Source: Nitrospirota bacterium
GTDB lineage: Bacteria; Nitrospirota; Nitrospiria; Nitrospirales; UBA8639
Length of the DNA: 64,000 nucleotides
Assembly (NCBI GenBank): GCA_011088105.1
Contig: JAALKI010000002.1
Span: 62,001 to 126,000, forward strand
Direction of reading: 5' to 3'
How positions within the stretch are numbered: position 1 is the first letter of the stretch; each line of letters starts with the position of its first letter. Of this stretch, positions 30,365 to 39,527 are shown piece after piece. Made by a program: the position numbers and the translations under genes. The notes below the pieces were generated by a model that was not told the origin of the DNA, searched no databases, and saw nothing but the letters and a program-made list of their open reading frames with translations.

Positions 30365-31952
30365 CTCAACGTTTCGCATTCCTTCTGTTTTTTCCCAGTC
30401 CCTTTCCCTTATTTCCCTGGGTATCGCAGGACTCATCGTTCTCCCCTTGGTCTATGTGGCAACCACCGCACTGCTAGCGGATTCAGCCGTGTGGGGCCGC
30501 TTATGGACAACACGGGTGCCTGAGTTGTTTTTCAACACCATCTCTCTGGCAGGCACCGTGGCCATTGGGACATTGCTCCTGGGGGTTTCCCTCGCATGGT
30601 TTCTCACACAGTATGATTTTGGCGGATCTCGAACCTGGGAATGGGTCATCATCCTTCCGCTCGCAATTCCGTCCTATGTCTTGGCTTACATTTATAGTTA
30701 TCTTCTGGGATTGGGAGGGCCACTGGATGTCACCTGGCAATGGCTAGTCGGAGAAGACTCGCATATCTTTTCCCCCTTCACCTTTGCCGGGGCCGCGCTG
30801 GTCATGACGCTGAACACATTTCCATTTGTCTACGTGTTGGCCCGATCAGCTTTTTTAAACTTCAATATCTCCTATGAAGAAGTCGCGCGAGTGACCGGAG
30901 CGACGCGGCTGTCAACGTTTTTCCGTGTATTCTTACCCTTGATCCGTCCATCATTAGTCGCAGGACTGCTTCTGGCCATTCTGTACGTGGTCTCTGATTT
31001 CGGAGCTGTGTCTCTTCTTCGATACCAAACATTTACGTATGCCATTTACCAACAAATGACAGGACGATTTGACTACACGGCCGCATCGTGTTTAAGCCTA
31101 TTGTTGGTCATCTTCGCATTGGTGTTTGTTGTCGGAGAGCGATGGTTTCGGAAAACGAGCCGATTTTATCAGACCAGTGGGGCCTTTCGACGAGTCAAAC
31201 CACGGACGTGTACGTCTCTTCAAACAGGACTCATCACATTGTATCTGCTTGTGATTGTCGGTTTGGCCTTTGCCCTCCCAGTCATGCTGCTTATGCAATG
31301 GACCATGACGGCCATTGCCGAGGGTGAGCTCTCATTCCGTTTTTTAGGTTTTATCTGGAACAGCATTCTCCTCTCAGGGAGCACAGCAACATTGGCCTTG
31401 CTCGTTGGAACGCCCTTGGCCTATTTAGCCTGCCGAAAGCCGACTCGCTTGAATATGCTCTGCCTTCAAGGAGCCTACTCTGGCTATGTCTTACCAGGTC
31501 CAGTGGCGGCATTGGCTTTACTGGTGTTAATTTCTCAAATGGTTCCCGTGCTCTATGGCACAACCGTGATCTTGGTTGTCGCATATCTCATCCATTTCCT
31601 CCCAGCAGGCTTACAAGCCATGGAATCGGCCCTTCACCAGGTGAATCCAAATGTCGAAGAAGCCGCACGAAACCTTGGCGCACGCGCGGTACGAACATTC
31701 CGGGTGATTACACTCCCACTCGTGAAAGGAGGGTTTCTCGGCGCATGGATTCTGGTCTTTATCCAATGCATGAAGGAGCTGCCAGCCACTCTCTTGCTGC
31801 GTCCGGTGGGGTTCGATACACTGGCCATTCGCGTGTGGCTAGAGGCCAGCGAAGAATTGTTTCAACTCGCAGCACCTCCAGCCTTATTGATCATCATCGT
31901 GTCCATTCCCGTTGTCATCTTGTTAACTCGAAGGACAGGAAGCCTATCCTGA
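30342..31952 (+). CDS. fbpB: Iron(III) ABC transporter permease
   Basis: This 536-residue fused permease has about twelve transmembrane helices in two similar halves. Each half has the EAA loop for the ATPase: YEEVARVTGATRLSTFFRVFLP and VEEAARNLGARAVRTFRVITLP, quoted in part. The best start is a TTG at 30342 overlapping fbpA by 23 bases; another start downstream cannot be excluded. It carries ferric iron across the inner membrane. Confidence 0.9.
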   Translation: MKTLVSDSSTFRIPSVFSQSLSLISLGIAGLIVLPLVYVATTALLADSAVWGRLWTTRVPELFFNTISLAGTVAIGTLLLGVSLAWFLTQYDFGGSRTWEWVIILPLAIPSYVLAYIYSYLLGLGGPLDVTWQWLVGEDSHIFSPFTFAGAALVMTLNTFPFVYVLARSAFLNFNISYEEVARVTGATRLSTFFRVFLPLIRPSLVAGLLLAILYVVSDFGAVSLLRYQTFTYAIYQQMTGRFDYTAASCLSLLLVIFALVFVVGERWFRKTSRFYQTSGAFRRVKPRTCTSLQTGLITLYLLVIVGLAFALPVMLLMQWTMTAIAEGELSFRFLGFIWNSILLSGSTATLALLVGTPLAYLACRKPTRLNMLCLQGAYSGYVLPGPVAALALLVLISQMVPVLYGTTVILVVAYLIHFLPAGLQAMESALHQVNPNVEEAARNLGARAVRTFRVITLPLVKGGFLGAWILVFIQCMKELPATLLLRPVGFDTLAIRVWLEASEELFQLAAPPALLIIIVSIPVVILLTRRTGSLS

Positions 31953-31961
31953 AAGAACATT

Positions 31962-33074
31962 ATGGGAGCATTCGTCCATGAACATGCGCCGGAAGCCTTG
32001 AACCCCGATCGGCGTCCCACACCATCAACGACTCGAACCGTTCTTGATTGTTGCACCGTAACCTGTGCGTATGGGCTGACCAAATCGGCCATTCGTGATG
32101 TCTCCTTTTCTATGCAACAGGGTGACATCCTCTGTTTACTGGGGCCATCGGGGTGCGGAAAAACGACAACCCTGCGGGCAATTGCAGGATTTGAACGAGC
32201 CGTATATGGAGAAATTTTTATCAACGGACGGCTCATGTCGAGTGCGCAGGTTCACCTCCCCCCGGAACAACGACATGTCGGGATGGTCTTTCAAGAATAT
32301 GCCCTGTTTCCTCATCTGCGGGTGGAAGAGAATATTGCTTTTGGATTGACCAATCTTTCCTCATCTGAACGCCGCGCGCAGGTTCAGGCCATGCTCTCCA
32401 TCATTGGCTTGAGTGGATTAGAAAAACGGTATCCACATGAATTGTCGGGTGGTCAGCAGCAGCGAGTTGCGTTAGCCCGAGCATTAGCGCCCAAGCCGGT
32501 CATGTTGTTATTAGATGAACCATTTAGCAATTTAGACCCGGACATGACGGTCAAAATGCGTGAAGAATTGCTACAACTTTTAAAAGGTACACAGACCACA
32601 TCTATCTTGGTAACCCATGATCATGAGGAAGCTTTTGCCATCGCCGACCGCATTGCCGTTTTCCAAGACGGGCAGATTGTTCAAATTGATACACCTGAGA
32701 ACATCTATCACCTTCCGACTTCTCCGTTTGTTGCGGAATTTGTCGGGCAAGCCGATTTTCTTCCTGGCTCTCTTCAGCAAGGCGTGGCAAGCACAGAAGT
32801 GGGCGAATTTCCCAAACCCGCGCATTACAACGGACAGGCTCATGTTCAAGTATTAGTGCGTCCAGATGATATTCGGATTACGGCGGTCGGGACAGGAGAG
32901 GCATGCATTGAAGCCAGACAGTTTCGTGGATCAGAAAACGTCTACAGGATTCGGCTACCATCTGGAAGACAGATTCATTGCAGCGAGCCCTCAACAGCCG
33001 TGTATCCCCTTCATGCGCTGGTAGAATTAGAAGTGATTGCCACGCACACCGTGTTATTTGAACATAACGAATAG
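31962..33074 (+). CDS. fbpC: Iron(III) ABC transporter ATPase
   Basis: This 370-residue ABC ATPase has Walker A GPSGCGKTT, signature LSGGQQQRVALARAL, Walker B LLLDEPFSNLD and the H-loop VTHDHEEAF. A C-terminal TOBE-like domain (VQVLVRPDDIRIT) follows, as in FbpC and other ferric iron importers. It starts 10 bases after the permease stop. The N-terminus is about 25 residues longer than usual, so the start may be slightly downstream. Confidence 0.9.
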   Translation: MGAFVHEHAPEALNPDRRPTPSTTRTVLDCCTVTCAYGLTKSAIRDVSFSMQQGDILCLLGPSGCGKTTTLRAIAGFERAVYGEIFINGRLMSSAQVHLPPEQRHVGMVFQEYALFPHLRVEENIAFGLTNLSSSERRAQVQAMLSIIGLSGLEKRYPHELSGGQQQRVALARALAPKPVMLLLDEPFSNLDPDMTVKMREELLQLLKGTQTTSILVTHDHEEAFAIADRIAVFQDGQIVQIDTPENIYHLPTSPFVAEFVGQADFLPGSLQQGVASTEVGEFPKPAHYNGQAHVQVLVRPDDIRITAVGTGEACIEARQFRGSENVYRIRLPSGRQIHCSEPSTAVYPLHALVELEVIATHTVLFEHNE

Positions 33075-33263
33075 TTATGACGGTAACAATCCAATTGTAT
33101 TGACTAAACCCCTAATGGGTTCAGCGGATGAAGGCCTCCTTTATAGAATATCATTCACAGAAGGGCCTCGTTCCTTATATAATGACTTTGTATGTCTCTA
33201 TGTAACGTTTTTTCGATAGCTGTAATAGTGGTCTCTACCTAACAGGGAAAGGAGGAGTAACGT

Positions 33264-33971
33264 ATGAATCAGAGAACATTGACAATGGGATTGAAAACTT
33301 TCACGTTTCTTTTAGGAAGTCTGTTGTTTGTATGTGGCGGTAGTTTGGGGACAGTCTCTGCCTCAGGCTATGATGCCGATGCCCACCATGGAGGATCTTC
33401 TCACCACAAAAGTGATGTACATAAAGACAGTCATCATGGGAGTAGCACATCCGGACATGAAATGGGACACCATGGGAAAGGCGGCAAAGGCCATGGTTCC
33501 AGCCATTCCGGAATGACAGGACATGCCGGTCACGGGAATAAGCATGGTGGAGGTGCCCATCAGAATGCGAGTCATTTTATTAAGCATGTACTGAAATTCA
33601 AAGAGGGCATGGCTATTACAGAAAGCCAAGCACAACAACTCAACGGCATCAATGCAAACTTTAAAAGAACCAAAATTCAAACAGAGGCTGATGTCAAATT
33701 GGCTAATCTGGATTTACACGAATTACTGAAAAATGAACAAGCTGATCTGTCGGCCATTGAATCCAAACTTAAAAAAGTCCATATGCTCAAAGCGGATCTC
33801 TATATGGCTTCAATCAAAGCTAAGCGAGAGGCCAAGGCTGTTCTGACAGATGAACAGAGAAAACGCATGAAGGCGGTTCATGATCGGATCAAAGCCTATG
33901 GATCGAAGATGAAACAATCTGGCCATCCCGGGGGATACCCTCACCATTCCAAAGAGAAAGAAAAGTCCTAA
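33264..33971 (+). CDS. Histidine-rich periplasmic CpxP/Spy/ZraP-like protein
   Basis: This 235-residue protein has a signal peptide (residues 1-34). Residues about 40-100 are a low-complexity histidine-glycine-serine region that probably binds metal (HHGGSSHHKSD, GHHGKGGKGHG). The C-terminal 130 residues are a long helical hairpin of the LTxxQ/CpxP kind, including AVLTDEQRKRMKAVHDRI, seen in periplasmic chaperones and the zinc sensor ZraP. AGGAGG precedes the ATG. The neighbouring iron importer suggests a metal-stress role, but this is inference. Confidence 0.75.
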   Translation: MNQRTLTMGLKTFTFLLGSLLFVCGGSLGTVSASGYDADAHHGGSSHHKSDVHKDSHHGSSTSGHEMGHHGKGGKGHGSSHSGMTGHAGHGNKHGGGAHQNASHFIKHVLKFKEGMAITESQAQQLNGINANFKRTKIQTEADVKLANLDLHELLKNEQADLSAIESKLKKVHMLKADLYMASIKAKREAKAVLTDEQRKRMKAVHDRIKAYGSKMKQSGHPGGYPHHSKEKEKS

Positions 33972-34008
33972 ATTCTTTGCGTACGGCTGGGGAAAATAAA
34001 AAGACATA

Positions 34009-34036
34009 GCGTCCTCTCGCCTAGAAGAGAGGACGC
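34009..34036 (+). terminator. Strong hairpin terminator at the left edge of the island
   Basis: GCGTCCTCTC at 34009-34018 pairs perfectly with GAGAGGACGC at 34027-34036 around an eight-base loop. An A-rich stretch precedes it and a GTTTTTG run follows shortly after, so it may terminate in both directions. It ends the histidine-rich gene and insulates the island beginning about 60 bases further right. Confidence 0.7.
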
Positions 34037-34095
34037 GCCTCTGGCAGAAAAGTTTTTGAAAATCAAAGGACAGTAGAAATCATCACATGCAACAA

Positions 34096-34125
34096 TTGGC
34101 GCGCCCGGCAGAAATCGAACCTGCG
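34096..34125 (-). repeat. Left attachment-site repeat (att), copy of the tRNA-Arg 3' end
   Basis: These 30 bases repeat 57288-57317 in the same orientation with a single mismatch (position 34112). They cover the T-arm, acceptor 3' strand and CCA of tRNA-Arg. Beyond the repeat the tRNA sequence is lost, so this is no tRNA gene. This is the expected far-end scar when a tyrosine-recombinase element inserts in a tRNA 3' end. Confidence 0.75.
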
Positions 34126-34600
34126 GGGAAAATTCTTCCTAGCAGCAGATTAAACGCCGCTACTCATGAGGAGTTGGACAGTTTTGTGAGGACAGGAGTA
34201 GACCAGGGGGGCACCTATCCGTAAAGCCACAATCCAGTCGCAACCGATGGATTGCACGTTGTCGACCACTCCCATCCCACTAATAGAGAAAGTCAGACAA
34301 TATCCAAGGCAGGCCATAAAACAGCTCAACAGCGCCTTTTCTCTCCTCACATCCTGATTGGGGGCTTTAGGTCCTCAGTATCTTGCCTATGCCCACCCTC
34401 TGAACGAAGTGGGCAGTCAAAACCATCGGCAGCTTCAATCTTATTAAAATGTTACCAGCCAGCAAACTTCAATCCGACGGCTTAGAAAGAGAACCCTACT
34501 AATTCTGCCAGAGACTCGCACTGTCGGTAATCTGAAAAAAGGGCGAAAGAATGTCCAGCTTTCTATCTCATGTTTGTCTCTCTGACCAACAATCTGGACA
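34126..34600. other. Left end of island, no confident gene
   Basis: This is a 475-base stretch between the att repeat and the carbamate kinase stop. A minus-strand frame from GTG at 34350 to 34150 encodes a 66-residue hydrophobic, cysteine-containing peptide that could be a signal sequence, but it has no good ribosome site. Nothing else is recognisable. Confidence 0.4.
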
Positions 34601-35554
34601 CTAATCGAGAACCAGGCATGTGCCCGCTTTCCCCGCAATGGCACGGGCCATGTTGGGAGGATTAGTGATGATGCCGGTGGCGCCACCATCCTCGATGTAA
34701 CTGATCAAGGCACTGATCTTTGGCTCCATGCTGCCCTTACCGAATTGTCCTTGGGCACGATAGTCCTGAGCTTCTCTGAGCGTTATACTGTCGAGCCAGC
34801 GCTCGTCAGGTGTATTGAAATTAACAGCCACTTTCTCCACGCTGGTACAGATCAGCAGCATGTCGGCCCTCAACTGTCTGGCTAATAGGCTAGAGGCAAG
34901 ATCTTTGTCGATAACCGCTTCTGCACCTTCCAGCGCACCGCTCTCGTTTTCGTAGACTGGAATACCTCCACCGCCGCAAGCAACCACCACATAGCCATCG
35001 TCGACCAGATGGCGGATTGCTTTTATCTCAATGATCTCTCGTGGTAAGGGTGAAGGCACAACCCGACGCCAGCCACGACCTGAATCCTCTCTTACTTGCC
35101 AATTTTGCAGCGCTCCCAACTTGCGGGCAGTGTTCTCGTCCATATAAGAGCCAATTGGTTTAGTTGGGTCTCCAAAAGCCGGATCATTCCGGTCGACCAG
35201 GACCTGGGTGACCATCGTAATGACCTCCCGTCTGATGCCACGGCAGCGGAACTCATTGTGCAAGGCACGCTGAAACATATAGCCAATAGCACCTTGGGTA
35301 TCAGCGCTGGCATAGTCCATTGGCACTGGCGGCACTTCGCTGAGAGCAATCTCCGATCTCCGCAAGATAAAGCCCACTTGCGGCCCATTGCCGTGGGCCA
35401 CAACAATGTTCCAGCCGGCTTCTGCGATATCCGCAATGTAGCGGGAGGTGCGTGCTGCCGCCTCAGCCTGGTCGGGAATGGCATTGTGACCTTCATCGAC
35501 GATTAGAGCATTGCCGCCGATTGCAACAATCGCAAGCTTGTTGTTTGCTGACAT
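34601..35554 (-). CDS. Carbamate kinase
   Basis: This protein is 317 residues long from the ATG at 35554, which has AAGGAG nine bases upstream; an earlier in-frame ATG is less likely. It matches catabolic carbamate kinases (ArcC/AllK type): AIVAIGGNALIVD, NIVVAHGNGPQVGFIL, VVACGGGGIPV and AVIDKDLASSLLARQL. The enzyme converts carbamoyl phosphate and ADP to ATP and carbamate, which falls apart to ammonia and CO2. It is the last gene of a minus-strand operon with homologues of the oxamate transcarbamoylase subunits, so the substrate is probably made by that complex. No arginine deiminase genes are present. Confidence 0.93.
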   Translation of the reverse strand: MSANNKLAIVAIGGNALIVDEGHNAIPDQAEAAARTSRYIADIAEAGWNIVVAHGNGPQVGFILRRSEIALSEVPPVPMDYASADTQGAIGYMFQRALHNEFRCRGIRREVITMVTQVLVDRNDPAFGDPTKPIGSYMDENTARKLGALQNWQVREDSGRGWRRVVPSPLPREIIEIKAIRHLVDDGYVVVACGGGGIPVYENESGALEGAEAVIDKDLASSLLARQLRADMLLICTSVEKVAVNFNTPDERWLDSITLREAQDYRAQGQFGKGSMEPKISALISYIEDGGATGIITNPPNMARAIAGKAGTCLVLD

Positions 35555-35570
35555 ATCCAGCGTCTCCTTA

Positions 35571-36986
35571 CTATTCAAACCAGCTTGGCAATTCATCCGC
35601 AAGCACGGCTACCGCCTGATTAAAGCATGCGATTGGTGCAGAAGTGATACCGGCACCGATTTGCCCGATGCCCGCTTCCTTATGTGCAATACCGGTATTA
35701 ATGAGTGGTTCGATACCGGTATCGACCACTCTACGGACATCAATACCGGCCGGCGTGGCGGTAAAATCGAACGCCGGCAACGTAAAGGCCCCATTGCAGC
35801 CGAGCGTGATGTTGGCCATCTCTCGAGAATGAGCGATGGCATCGTGCGGGGTGCCGCCGACAAATTGGACGATGGCCGGCGCTGCCGCCATAGCAAAACC
35901 TCCAAGACCAGCGGTTTCCGTGATCGAGCTGTCGCCAAGGTCAGGTGCCGCATCGCTCAGCGAATAACCTGGGAAGTACAGACCGTTAACAACAGGTGCC
36001 CTTGTTGTAAACCAGCGCTCTCCAAGACCACTGAGCCGGATACCGAACATGACCCCATTACGGGCCATTGCCGTGACCATGCTGCTATGCGGGACGCCGG
36101 ATGCCGCATCCAACATTGCTTTGCAGGCCGCCATGGACAGATTCAGGAAGAAATGATCGTTGTCGGCTATAAACCTTGCCACGGCGGCAAAATCAGCGCT
36201 CGATACCCCGGCCTCCAAAGCTGTCGGAATTAGCTTGCGTAATAACAGAGAAGAGGCAGCGACGTTTCGGTTGTGCACTTCGTCCCCCATGTGAAGGGCT
36301 TGTGCCATCAACGGCTTCAGTTCGAGACCACCGAGCTTTTCCACTACCTTTTTCAACACCGGCCCTAAGACGTCAGTCATCCATCGCAGCCGCTCGATCA
36401 CATCAGGCCCATTAGCGCCAAATCGCAAGACCTTACCTAAGCCTTCGTTCATGTTGCAGTAGGCGCGGTTGCCCTGTTCTTGGTTTCTCACAATCCATAC
36501 TGGCATTGAGGGACTGATGACACCGGCCATAGGCCCGACGGCATTGTGGTGATGGGTGGGCGCAAAACAGACATCACCGTTCTTCGCAAGCATGCGAGCC
36601 GCTTTGATGTCATTGGCCCAACCTTCAAGCAGAATTGCCCCGATGATTGCTCCTTGGACTGGACCACACATGTCTTCCCAAGAAATCGGTGGGCCAGAGT
36701 ACAGGATCATCCGGCCATTGAAACCTGGCAGTTCCTCCCCTGCGATGCCCACACCTTCCAGTACCGGTTGAGCTGAAAGATAAGCCTGATAAGCTCTTTC
36801 ATTGGCTGTTTCTACCAGAGGATGATTGATTAAAGTGGCCAATTTCCATCCAACCTCCGGATCGCTGTCGGCAGGAGGACGCCACTGGAGATCAAGTGAT
36901 CTACCGCCAGCCTTACGAATATTGTCACCAAACGAAGTTAGGCCAACATTGACGATTTCGAGGTTCTCGCTGAACAACCCAATCAT
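35571..36986 (-). CDS. allG: DUF1116 protein, AllG/YlbE-like carbamoyltransferase subunit
   Basis: This 471-residue protein matches the YlbE family: NVGLTSFGDNI near the start, GAIIGAILLEGWA, FAPTHHHNAVGPMAGV, NIGDEV-like segment written here MGDEVHNRN, and a C-terminal TGIAHKEAGIGQIGAG. In E. coli this protein (now AllG) is one of three subunits of oxamate transcarbamoylase, which splits oxalurate with phosphate to oxamate and carbamoyl phosphate. Its start overlaps the FdrA-like gene by four bases (ATGA), and the carbamate kinase follows after 16 bases. Confidence 0.85.
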   Translation of the reverse strand: MIGLFSENLEIVNVGLTSFGDNIRKAGGRSLDLQWRPPADSDPEVGWKLATLINHPLVETANERAYQAYLSAQPVLEGVGIAGEELPGFNGRMILYSGPPISWEDMCGPVQGAIIGAILLEGWANDIKAARMLAKNGDVCFAPTHHHNAVGPMAGVISPSMPVWIVRNQEQGNRAYCNMNEGLGKVLRFGANGPDVIERLRWMTDVLGPVLKKVVEKLGGLELKPLMAQALHMGDEVHNRNVAASSLLLRKLIPTALEAGVSSADFAAVARFIADNDHFFLNLSMAACKAMLDAASGVPHSSMVTAMARNGVMFGIRLSGLGERWFTTRAPVVNGLYFPGYSLSDAAPDLGDSSITETAGLGGFAMAAAPAIVQFVGGTPHDAIAHSREMANITLGCNGAFTLPAFDFTATPAGIDVRRVVDTGIEPLINTGIAHKEAGIGQIGAGITSAPIACFNQAVAVLADELPSWFE

Positions 36987-38566
36987 CGCACTTTCCCCTT
37001 GGACGATTGTTGTGTTGACTTTTGGCCAGCGGCCGAAGCGATCGCTGCAGCCTGATACACTGCCTGCGCATTGCTTTGTGCTAGAACGACCCCAGCTTCG
37101 CGCAGTCTAGCTTCCTGAAGAGACAACTCCTGCGGATCACCGTTTGTGCCGCAAATTTGAGCAACGAAGCTGACGTAACGGCCATTGTTAGTTGCCTCGG
37201 CCTGGGCTGTGCGGATCACCGGAACCATTTCCGCGGTTGGATCATCATTCGAGCCATATCCCAGAACGACGTCCAAGAGGATCACGGCGACTTCCGGATC
37301 GGCCGCTTCGCTAACAATGCGTTCGTTGCGCAGACCCTGATCAATCATCGGATGGGGCCGACCACGGGTGAAAATGTCATCACCGAGATCGATGACCGTG
37401 TGCTGAAAGCTACTCCAGGCATCGCGTAGTACCAATTCGGCCTGTAATGGTGTACTCGAGTAAACCGAGCCAATTTCATCACGTAGTAATACCAATGCTT
37501 CGTAACAAAAGGTACCACCGCTATAGAGGCCGCGGATATATTTCTGGCCTTTGCTGAACTTGGAGGCTTCGCGTTGCACCAGTGTCTTGCCGATGGATTT
37601 CTGACAAGCCTTTGGAGTTGCACCATTAACCAGAGCCACTGCCATATGCGCGGCATCCTCCAGCGTTCTTGCAGCGTGAACATTGTTCCGCTGGACGTCT
37701 TTTGTCTCAGACCCCAGAAAATTGGCAACGATTGGCTTGCCGCAACGTGCGGCAGCGGCAAGGACTCTTTCCGCAACATCAGGTGCGGGAGGCTTCGATA
37801 CCAGCACAATGATCTTGGTTTCAGGGTCTGCGGCCAACGCCTCAATCCCTTGCAACATAGTGATGCCGCCTATGTCCTGGCTCAAATCGTGGCTACCTGT
37901 ACCAATCGCCTGGGAAATGCCTTTTCCCAAACGCTCAATCAGACAGGTGACCTGTTGCAGACCAGTACCGGAAGCCGCGACAAGGCCAATTTCACCCCGA
38001 TGAACAACATTTGCAAAGCCAAGCGGAATCCCATTGATGATGGCCGTCCCGCAATCAGGGCCCATGACCATAAGATCATGATCACGTGCATAGTTCTTGA
38101 GCATTTTCTCTTGTTCTCTCGACACATTATCGGAAAACATCATCACATGAAGACCAAGACGTAGTGCTTTCATCGCCTCCCCAGCGGCATAGACTCCAGG
38201 GGTCGATATCAGAGCCAGGTTGGACGCCGGCGCCTCACGCATGGCCATATCGATGCTTCGTGGCGGTTTCTGGGCAACCTCACCATCTTCGTGGCGGTCG
38301 GTTGTATTGAGCAAGAACTCTGCTTCTCCCATGGCCTTTTTCAGTCCCTCGTCCTCGCCACGAATGACGATCAACAGATCGTTTGGTCGTGGCTCGACCT
38401 TATGCTCCAGCAGTCCGGTATCGTGCAGTAGCTTGATGTTCGCCTCTGTCGCCATCACAGCAGCTGCCTGTTCGATACCTTTTTGTGAGCTCAGCCTGGC
38501 TGATAATTGCATCAGAGCAACTGAGTCCCGGTAATAGTTGGCGAGAAACCTTTCCAATATCGGCAT
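36983..38566 (-). CDS. allF: FdrA/AllF-like carbamoyltransferase subunit (acyl-CoA synthetase fold)
   Basis: This 527-residue protein of the FdrA family resembles succinyl-CoA synthetase alpha subunits: NLALISTPGVYAAGEAMKAL, MVMGPDCGTAIINGIPLGFAN, GLVAASGTGLQQVTCLIERLG. The family phosphohistidine does not need to be present. In E. coli FdrA is AllF of the oxamate transcarbamoylase complex. It is translationally coupled to the DUF1116 gene and follows the DUF2877 gene after 23 bases, so all three subunits of the complex are together and in the E. coli-like set. Confidence 0.88.
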   Translation of the reverse strand: MPILERFLANYYRDSVALMQLSARLSSQKGIEQAAAVMATEANIKLLHDTGLLEHKVEPRPNDLLIVIRGEDEGLKKAMGEAEFLLNTTDRHEDGEVAQKPPRSIDMAMREAPASNLALISTPGVYAAGEAMKALRLGLHVMMFSDNVSREQEKMLKNYARDHDLMVMGPDCGTAIINGIPLGFANVVHRGEIGLVAASGTGLQQVTCLIERLGKGISQAIGTGSHDLSQDIGGITMLQGIEALAADPETKIIVLVSKPPAPDVAERVLAAAARCGKPIVANFLGSETKDVQRNNVHAARTLEDAAHMAVALVNGATPKACQKSIGKTLVQREASKFSKGQKYIRGLYSGGTFCYEALVLLRDEIGSVYSSTPLQAELVLRDAWSSFQHTVIDLGDDIFTRGRPHPMIDQGLRNERIVSEAADPEVAVILLDVVLGYGSNDDPTAEMVPVIRTAQAEATNNGRYVSFVAQICGTNGDPQELSLQEARLREAGVVLAQSNAQAVYQAAAIASAAGQKSTQQSSKGKVR

Positions 38567-38589
38567 TATACAAATCCAAATTCCAGCAG

Positions 38590-39498
38590 TTATTGGTCAA
38601 ACCACCGATGCACCATAGGTGGCAACCGTTCAACCCAAGTGACCAATCCCAACAGGCAACCCAAGACGCCTTCGCGTCCAGAAGAGGAACCAACACAGAG
38701 TGCCTGCCTGGTGTGGCAACGAACCTCCGCAGTGGACCGGCCATGGGAAATCGAAGCAAGCAGATTGGTGATGGTCTCACTGAAAGCACCTGCACAGGCC
38801 TGTTCCAAATAAACACGACTGATATCGCTGGTTGCATGTGCCCGGCCAGCCACCACACGTACGATCGTGGAGTGTCCGGCCAGCTGCCTTTCCGATTGTG
38901 CCGCACTGTATATTCCGGCCAGGTATCCAACCAGCAAGTCATCGCCGCTGGGGGTTAAGCCGCAGCCGCAGCCTACCATTCCCTCTGCAATATGTGTGGC
39001 AGCCATTAGTTGATTGCGCCGCACAGCATGGATCAGACGTTGAAGATTGTCTGTAGCGTTACTGGAAACATATTGAGTGGTGACATCGTGATTATCAATT
39101 GGCACCGCCGCTTGGGCTCGTTGCAAAGCCTCCCATGCTGTTTGCCAGGCCTGTTGAATGTTTCGCTGCTTCCAATCGATAGGTTCGAAACCGTGGTTTG
39201 AACACCAGATCTCTCCTTTCAAAAGATTGGCCTCGAGACTCTCTCCTTGGAACCGGAGAATGCCGGCTCGGCATCCCACAGTTTGTCCAGCACGAATTCG
39301 ATCAAGAAAGGAAAACTTTGACGGTGTCGCTAAACGAATTCCATGTGGCACACAGCCCATATCGCGGCTGAGTAACGACAACATGTCATCATCAGCCAGC
39401 ATGATGTTGCAGGCATTGCGAAAGACGCTGTGGACCTGTCCGGAAAATCGATCGCGCCGAGCGTGTGAGCCCGCTACGATGGCATTGACACAAATCAT
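38590..39498 (-). CDS. allH: DUF2877 protein, AllH/YlbF-like carbamoyltransferase subunit
   Basis: This 302-residue protein, counted from the ATG at 39498 (GAGG six bases before), has the conserved segment GCGCGLTPSGDDLLVGYLAG typical of DUF2877. A TTG at 39531 that overlaps the stop of the upstream amidohydrolase is an alternative start. In E. coli the homologue AllH completes oxamate transcarbamoylase. Its presence with FdrA-, DUF1116- and carbamate kinase genes argues for a working carbamoyl-phosphate route. Confidence 0.82.
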   Translation of the reverse strand: MICVNAIVAGSHARRDRFSGQVHSVFRNACNIMLADDDMLSLLSRDMGCVPHGIRLATPSKFSFLDRIRAGQTVGCRAGILRFQGESLEANLLKGEIWCSNHGFEPIDWKQRNIQQAWQTAWEALQRAQAAVPIDNHDVTTQYVSSNATDNLQRLIHAVRRNQLMAATHIAEGMVGCGCGLTPSGDDLLVGYLAGIYSAAQSERQLAGHSTIVRVVAGRAHATSDISRVYLEQACAGAFSETITNLLASISHGRSTAEVRCHTRQALCVGSSSGREGVLGCLLGLVTWVERLPPMVHRWFDQ

Positions 39499-39527
39499 TC
39501 CATCCTCGCTTCCAGCAACGGCTCGAT

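Noticed and set aside
34096-34175. A second tRNA gene next to the left att repeat
   Set aside because: Only the 3' part of tRNA-Arg is present. The sequence beyond does not form D- and anticodon arms of proper size (the only candidate stem gives an eight-base loop).
34601-35554. Arginine deiminase pathway based on the carbamate kinase
   Set aside because: No arcA, arcB or arginine-ornithine antiporter is present. The genes beside it encode oxamate-transcarbamoylase-like subunits.
35511-36233. A 240-codon plus-strand frame
   Set aside because: It lies opposite the DUF1116 gene, which has clear family motifs. Its composition is that of an antisense shadow.
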